A stretch of DNA of 64,000 nucleotides, from contig CM060469.1 in NCBI GenBank assembly GCA_030544235.1, forward strand, positions 14,688,017 to 14,752,016, given 5' to 3'. This DNA is from Lepturacanthus savala (Eukaryota; Chordata; Actinopteri; Scombriformes; Trichiuridae). The notes beneath the pieces were generated by a model that saw only the letters and a program-made list of their open reading frames with translations, was not told where the DNA came from and searched no databases. The position numbers and the translations under genes were made by a program. This document shows positions 59,040 to 64,000 of the stretch, piece after piece (position 1 is the first letter of the stretch; every line of letters begins with the position of its first letter).

Positions 59040-62000
59040 GCACACATACTCATTCACGCGCACACATGCACACACACACAATAATAGAATGTATTCAAAC
59101 AGCTACTTAAATTATTTTGAAACCATGATTTATATAAGATTATGGTGGATATTTTCAACAACCTGTTGTCACTTGTTGCCACACTTATCTGTATATCTGT
59201 TACTGGAAGAGGAGGGGGGAAGCTTAAGGAGTTTTTTTTTTTTATTTTCGTTTTGTGAGGTAGGGTGGGGGTGTGTGCAGCTGTTTGAATCACTCTTTAA
59301 AAAGGAGGCTAATAAATAAAGTATAACAGCTTCGTTCTTCCACATTGTTTGCTTAAACTGCTTCTTCTTCCTCTTATTCTTCAACCTTTAACAGATAAGG
59401 ATTAACATTTTACACTTGAAATTGGGGGGAAAGGAATGCAAATAACCAGTTTCAGCCATTTGTTTTGTCACGCCACCGAGCACTGGCATTTTGTCACACC
59501 AGAATTTATTGAGCCAAATGGTTGCACGGTTGTTGACGCTGGTTGGTTGGTTGTTGTCAGTGCAGCTCTCCATGAGGTACTGTAAGAGGGCTTCACATTC
59601 ACAAACACAGGCGGCTCTTCAAAGCTGTGGAACAACACAGCAACAAATGTGACCCTGCCTGCTCTCACACAGGCAAAGCTGTGGGCGGAGAGGAAATATA
59701 CTAACTGAATTGAATTTATACTTTGATTGTAATATTGCTTCCTTCTTTCTCAACAGAAAAAAAATATGATACTCATGCTTCATATTTATATCAGGCATAT
59801 GCACATTTTATAATTGTATTATATTTTTTCCACCAAAGAAGCTTAATGCCATTTTAGAATATTATTTTCCACAAATGATTCTCTTTTTAACATTTGGTGA
59901 CACAAAATATGCTTTTTTTTCCACAGTGAATCAGACGGAAACCACAGCACAGAGGACGAGTCTAGCAAAGGCCAGGAGGAGCTGTCTCCCCGGCCCCTCT
60001 CTAACTCCTCAGATGGGGTGATCACCCATGGGACCCTCCCCATTCAAACAGGGCCTCTGGACAGTGGGGTGATCATCCAGCAGATCGGGGACATCAAGAT
60101 GCCGCCCGGTTCCAACAGCGGCGGGCTCTACAATGGCAGTCTAGTAACAAGTAACACCCCCTCCACCGTGTTTCACAACGGTGGCTCGTCTTACCTCCAC
60201 ACACCCGGAAACATCCTCTTCAACGGGCTCAATCTGGGCATCCAGCCACTGGCCTTTAACCCCCTGAGGCCATCCGGCGGGGTGCTGCTGGGGGGCTCCG
60301 GGGTGGACATGCAGATGCAGTCGGGGCAGGAGAAGGGACTGGGCACTTCCGCCGAGGACTCTGCCCTGCAGTACGCCTCCTACTCGGGCTGTGTGAACGG
60401 GGCGGAGGTGAAGCTGGAGGGGGTCCACGCCGCCATGGCTGCCCAGAACGGGGGCTCGTCCGTGCTGACATTCAGCCCCTCGTCAGGTGCGCTCCAGCTT
60501 GGCGGCTACAGCCTGGTGCAGGTACCGAGTGGAGTCCCTGACAACGACAGCAGCTCCTTACTCAACAGCGACGTAGGTCTTCCTCCACTGCAGCTCTCCT
60601 CCTCGTCTTCTTCCTCAACAATCACTCCAGGTGGGTCTAGGAAATCATCTATTTAATATTTTGTCATTTTTGCTTGGAACATATATTACTGAGTTAGAAA
60701 ACAGGCAGCAATGAAAAAGGGCTGAGCAATATATAAATAAAATATCTATATTGAAATATGAGACTCAACGTCATCTAAGATTTTGGATGTTGTAATATCC
60801 TGATATGGCATAAGTGTTCTTTTCCTGGTTTTAAAGGCTGCATTACAGGAAAGTGATGTAGCTGATCGATTATGTGTCTTTACCCACTTAGTCTTTATAT
60901 CCATAATGCTGCTGATGATTATTTATCAAAAATCTCATTGTGTGAATATTTTCTGAAAGCACCCACAGTCATCTCCACAATATAGTTGGAATATTGATAT
61001 CAAGGTATTTGGTTAAATATATTGTGATATCTTGATTTTGTCCATATTGCCAAACCTACAAGAAAATATTACAATAATATTTGCTTCACAGTGTAAAATT
61101 CATTTAACTAATTTAATCGGTAAGGTTATTATATTTATTTCTACGTTTTATTTTATCCATCAAGTCCAGGAGAAGACACAACGCTCTATTATAACACTAT
61201 CAATCCAGATATAATCTTCTGTATTCATATATAATAAAATACATATGCTATATGTTATATCCTTATATCTCACAGCTTGATGGTAGCAGGTCAGTGGTGC
61301 CCTTTGTCCTCCTTAAATGTTTCAGTGCGGTGCTGCATGTCCCTGGCGGTTTGTCAACAGGTCTCTACTACGTCCACCCAATATATCTGCTTTATTCTTG
61401 GCTCGACTGCATTTGGGCCATAGCCCAAAGGGCCGATAGTACACATAACACAGAGCTGCAGGGTAGGGCCCCAACACACACACACACACGCAGAGAGGAG
61501 GTGGTCCTTTGAAAACCCGGGAGATTAATAAAAACAAGTTCTGAAGTCACCATCACTCATCATCATTGCACTCTTGATCTCCAAGGGCGGGGTGGGGGGG
61601 TATGTTTCAGACAATCAGAGGCCATGAAAGCACTAACAGGGACTAAACCCCAACAGCACTTACCTTGACATAAACCAGAGAATCCACACCAGGATGAATA
61701 ATAAGGAAAACAGAAATTGCAGCTTGCTGTTGAGTCCTGTCAGGCTTTAAGGCTGCAAAGTGTGTGAGACACACAACAGCAATGCTGGGGCCAAGGCCTG
61801 CAGAAACATATAATACTGTAAGCAGGGGAATGGGAGCTTCCTGTATTGATCCGTGATTATGTTACTCCAGGTACCATGTCTCTGAACAACGTAGCGGTGA
61901 GCTCCTCCAGTGACGACTCGTTCCAGCAGCAGGACAAGCTGACCATGTCGTCCCTGCACCACAGCACCGTCCTCTACAGCATGAGCAACGTTGGCCAGCC

Positions 62001-62490
62001 GTCCATCAAGAAGGAGCCTCTGGAGGGGGGTGTCTACTCCTCGTACCACCACGGACTCCACCTGGATCCCAGTGGCCAGATCAGCTACACCACGCCCGAC
62101 TCAGAGGAGATCCCCTCCAGCCAAGGTCCCGTTTCCGCCGCGGAGGTGCCTGCCATCACGTCGTCCAGCCCCGAGCCCGAGGTCTACACCACCCTCACCG
62201 TCAGCACGCCCCTGATGGCCCAAACGGACCTGAGCGGACACCACCACCACCTCCAGCCCACGGAGTACCTCGGAGGCCACGAGGTCCGGGGGGGCCACAT
62301 GATGGGCCCCCCCGGTGGCATGAACAGCGACTACATGGGCCTGTCAGAGGGCAAGGTGGACGGCCAGGGCTCGGGGGGAGGCGTGAACGAGATGGTGCGG
62401 GCGATGTGCGGGGAGATGGAAGCTGTGGAGGGGAAGGAGCTGGCCAAACTACAGACAGTGCAGATGGATGAGGACATGGCTGACCTTTAA
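57448..62490 (+). CDS. six4: six4, SIX-family homeobox transcription factor, whole spliced gene
   Basis: Three coding exons, 57448-58181, 59927-60630 and 61871-62490, join in frame to 2058 nt (685 aa; human SIX4 is 781 aa). SIX4 acts in the nucleus with EYA coactivators in muscle, placode, kidney and gonad development. Seen in the protein: SIX domain at about residues 64-177 (FSPEQVACVCEALQQGGNVD onward), a SIX-type homeodomain at about 178-237 with recognition helix VSNWFKNRRQRDR, then a long Gly/Ser-rich activation region with a seven-Ser run and an acidic end (MDEDMADL). The three-exon layout, with SIX domain and homeodomain together in exon 1, matches vertebrate SIX4. The ATG has AAA before it and an in-frame stop 12 bases upstream. 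The long C-terminal region and mnat1 as neighbour favour six4 over six1 or six5. The a or b fish copy cannot be decided. Confidence 0.96.
58182..59926. other. six4 intron 1
   Basis: 1.7 kb with a CA-rich microsatellite at 58991-59035. No coding exon. Confidence 0.6.
58991..59035. repeat. CA microsatellite, interrupted
   Basis: CA repeats with one CACTCA interruption, preceded by CT repeats at about 58979-58990. Confidence 0.95.
59927..60630 (+). CDS. six4: six4 coding exon 2
   Basis: Residues 245-480. Starts after TTTTCCACAG. Acidic ESDGNHSTEDESSKGQEELS, then Gly/Asn/Ser-rich activation sequence. Donor GTGGGT. Confidence 0.95.
60631..61870. other. six4 intron 2
   Basis: 1.2 kb, AT-rich, nothing else recognised. 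Confidence 0.6.
61871..62490 (+). CDS. six4: six4 coding exon 3 (last)
   Basis: Residues 480-685 and the TAA stop at 62488-62490. Acceptor TTACTCCAG. Contains SIKKEPLEGGVYSSYHHGL (a sumoylation-type IKKE) and the acidic C-terminus. Confidence 0.95.
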
Positions 62491-64000
62491 CCCTCAATCT
62501 CCTCGCAGAAGCACTCATGTCCGCCCAGGCAGCGATATGGTGAAACTTTTTACTTTTGTGTGTGCGTGTGTGTGTGTGTGTGGTTCTTTTTTTTTTTTTT
62601 TTTTACCATTCATTTCATTGAAATGTTAAATTATTTGCAGATATTGTGTTAATTTGACTTTTACAATGCACTCTAGTCACACAGAAGTCCCCACATGTGT
62701 GGGGCGTTATCATTTTATCAGAAAAATAATTTTTAAAAGATGTTTTTAGAAAGCCCCCCGTTCGTAATATGAAACGCCACGACTGTTTTGTGCTAACAGA
62801 AGAAGTCGCTGTATGTTGTGTGAGCCATGTTTAAATGTGCATTTTTTATAGACAACACCTGCTACTTCCTGTTGAGTGGATTTGATCTGCAGAAGCAGGT
62901 GCTGGAATGCCTCAAGTCACATGACCAGGATGTTCCTCCAAACTAAATGCGTCATCTGGGTCAAACTAAAAAGGTCATTCGGTAGGGGGAAAGAGGGGAA
63001 AGCGTCTCTGTGAATATGGTCAGTTAAACAGCGTCTGCTTCACTGAATGAACAGAGAATGAACACACAAAGCTGCTGATTTAGGAGGAGGTGGGGGGAGC
63101 GACCTTCAGTAAGCACCTTAAATAGTCTGGATGCCTCACAAGTCACTGCAAAACCCTGCATTTATGCTTTATATCATACAAGTTAACTAGGAGTGTTTCA
63201 GCTGATAATGAGACTAGAGTTAATGTGCCTTTCTGCTACTTCAAATATACAATGGCGTCAGTCTGTTTTGGCATTTGCACTATACCACAATGACATTACA
63301 ATGTACATGTTTCAGACAGCCTCCGTGTCGTGGGGTTTGTCAGTGTGACACATGCCTCAACAAATGCACACTATTTCAGCAATGACTCCTATTTCAAGCC
63401 TCATCGTCGACTGTGAGACCAAGATATGAATGATGATCAAAAGGTCACACGAGCTGTTCATCATACTGTTTTTTTTTTATAATGCTGCAACACATAGTAT
63501 GTTAACTAGATGTGACGATGCTATACTATATCGTGTTTCATTTTGACGTGTCTCTCCAAATGTCAGTAATCACGGATGATATTTTTCTATAAAGACAAGA
63601 TGCAAACATCTACGGTGTGTATGCTTTTCAAAAATGTATAAGGAACAAAAGGGATAGAACGTTACAAGTGATTAAAAGGGACAGTCTTTTTTTTGTCATG
63701 GTCCCACCTTTGTAAACGGAGAGGGGTTGTCATAATTTCTCTTTGCATGGCATCATAATGTTTTGGACACTAGTGCCTTTTACTTTTGTTTTGTGAACAA
63801 CACTGAAAGGAAGCTCCGCCGTGGCGTTTGGTGCACAGGCGGTAACATTTCAGCGTCAAGAGATTTACCGCAGTCGCCTTCACGGGCACATTTGTTGGGT
63901 GTCAGATGAGAGAAAGACAAGGGAATGTGGAGCCCATTTGTCAAGTGTGTCCGGTGCTTTTCACAACAGGAGCCTAATTCCTTGCTGTCCTACATGACCA
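62491..64000 (+). other. six4 3' UTR and flank to the window end
   Basis: A GT tract and an 18-base T run at 62555-62604 follow the stop. A possible poly(A) signal ATTAAA lies at 63671-63676; no AATAAA was found. No further gene is visible; six1 would be the expected next neighbour beyond the window. Confidence 0.5.

Noticed and set aside
1..64000. CRISPR arrays, tRNA or rRNA genes, prokaryotic operons
   Set aside because: The tandem repeats are simple dinucleotides, not spaced direct repeats. No tRNA- or rRNA-like sequence was recognised by eye, and gene structure is fully eukaryotic.

Overview
This is a vertebrate nuclear DNA window, most likely from a percomorph-type teleost fish. It holds four spliced protein-coding genes with GT-AG introns. 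The sequence between them carries Tc1/mariner, piggyBac-like and hAT-like fish repeats and long CA/TG microsatellites, and no bacterial operon structure is present. Each gene could be rebuilt exon by exon with consistent reading phase: slc38a6 (minus strand, 16 coding exons, 8041-18799, 455 aa), trmt5 (plus, 5 coding exons, 19148-21900, 469 aa), mnat1 (minus, 8 coding exons, 22264-55843, 311 aa) and six4 (plus, 3 coding exons, 57448-62490, 685 aa). From general knowledge, the order and alternating strands SIX4 - MNAT1 - TRMT5 - SLC38A6 match human 14q23.1 read in reverse, so this is an old conserved syntenic block. Whether six4 is the a or b fish copy cannot be told from the window alone.

Layout. 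1-8040 is gene-free flank downstream of slc38a6, with several fish repeats, an AT and a CA microsatellite, and one GC-richer block that looks regulatory. 8041-18799 is slc38a6, a membrane amino-acid transporter. 18800-19147 is a compact shared (bidirectional) promoter with two CCAAT boxes, an E-box and a CRE-like site. 19148-21900 is trmt5, the tRNA m1G37 methyltransferase, which has one non-canonical GC-AG intron. trmt5 and mnat1 converge tail to tail, with opposing poly(A) signals about 40 bases apart. mnat1 (the MAT1 subunit of CDK-activating kinase and TFIIH) spreads a 0.94 kb coding sequence over 33.6 kb; its introns 1, 6 and 7 are 7-12 kb each. 55844-57447 separates the divergent mnat1 and six4 starts. 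57448-62490 is six4, a SIX-domain homeobox transcription factor, followed by its 3' UTR and flank to the window end.

The four genes share no pathway. Two are housekeeping (trmt5, mnat1), one is a transporter and one is a developmental regulator. A reasonable inference is that the large mnat1 introns and neighbouring gaps carry long-range enhancers for the SIX cluster, with mnat1 and trmt5 as bystander genes that keep the synteny intact. I found no convincing new protein system. The most unusual observations are a duplicated roughly 52-base noncoding block shared by slc38a6 intron 1 and mnat1 intron 7, a piggyBac-type MITE filling most of a 302-base slc38a6 intron, the GC-AG intron in trmt5, the near-overlapping 3' ends of trmt5 and mnat1, and a cluster of TAACGTTA-like palindromes beside mnat1 exon 1.
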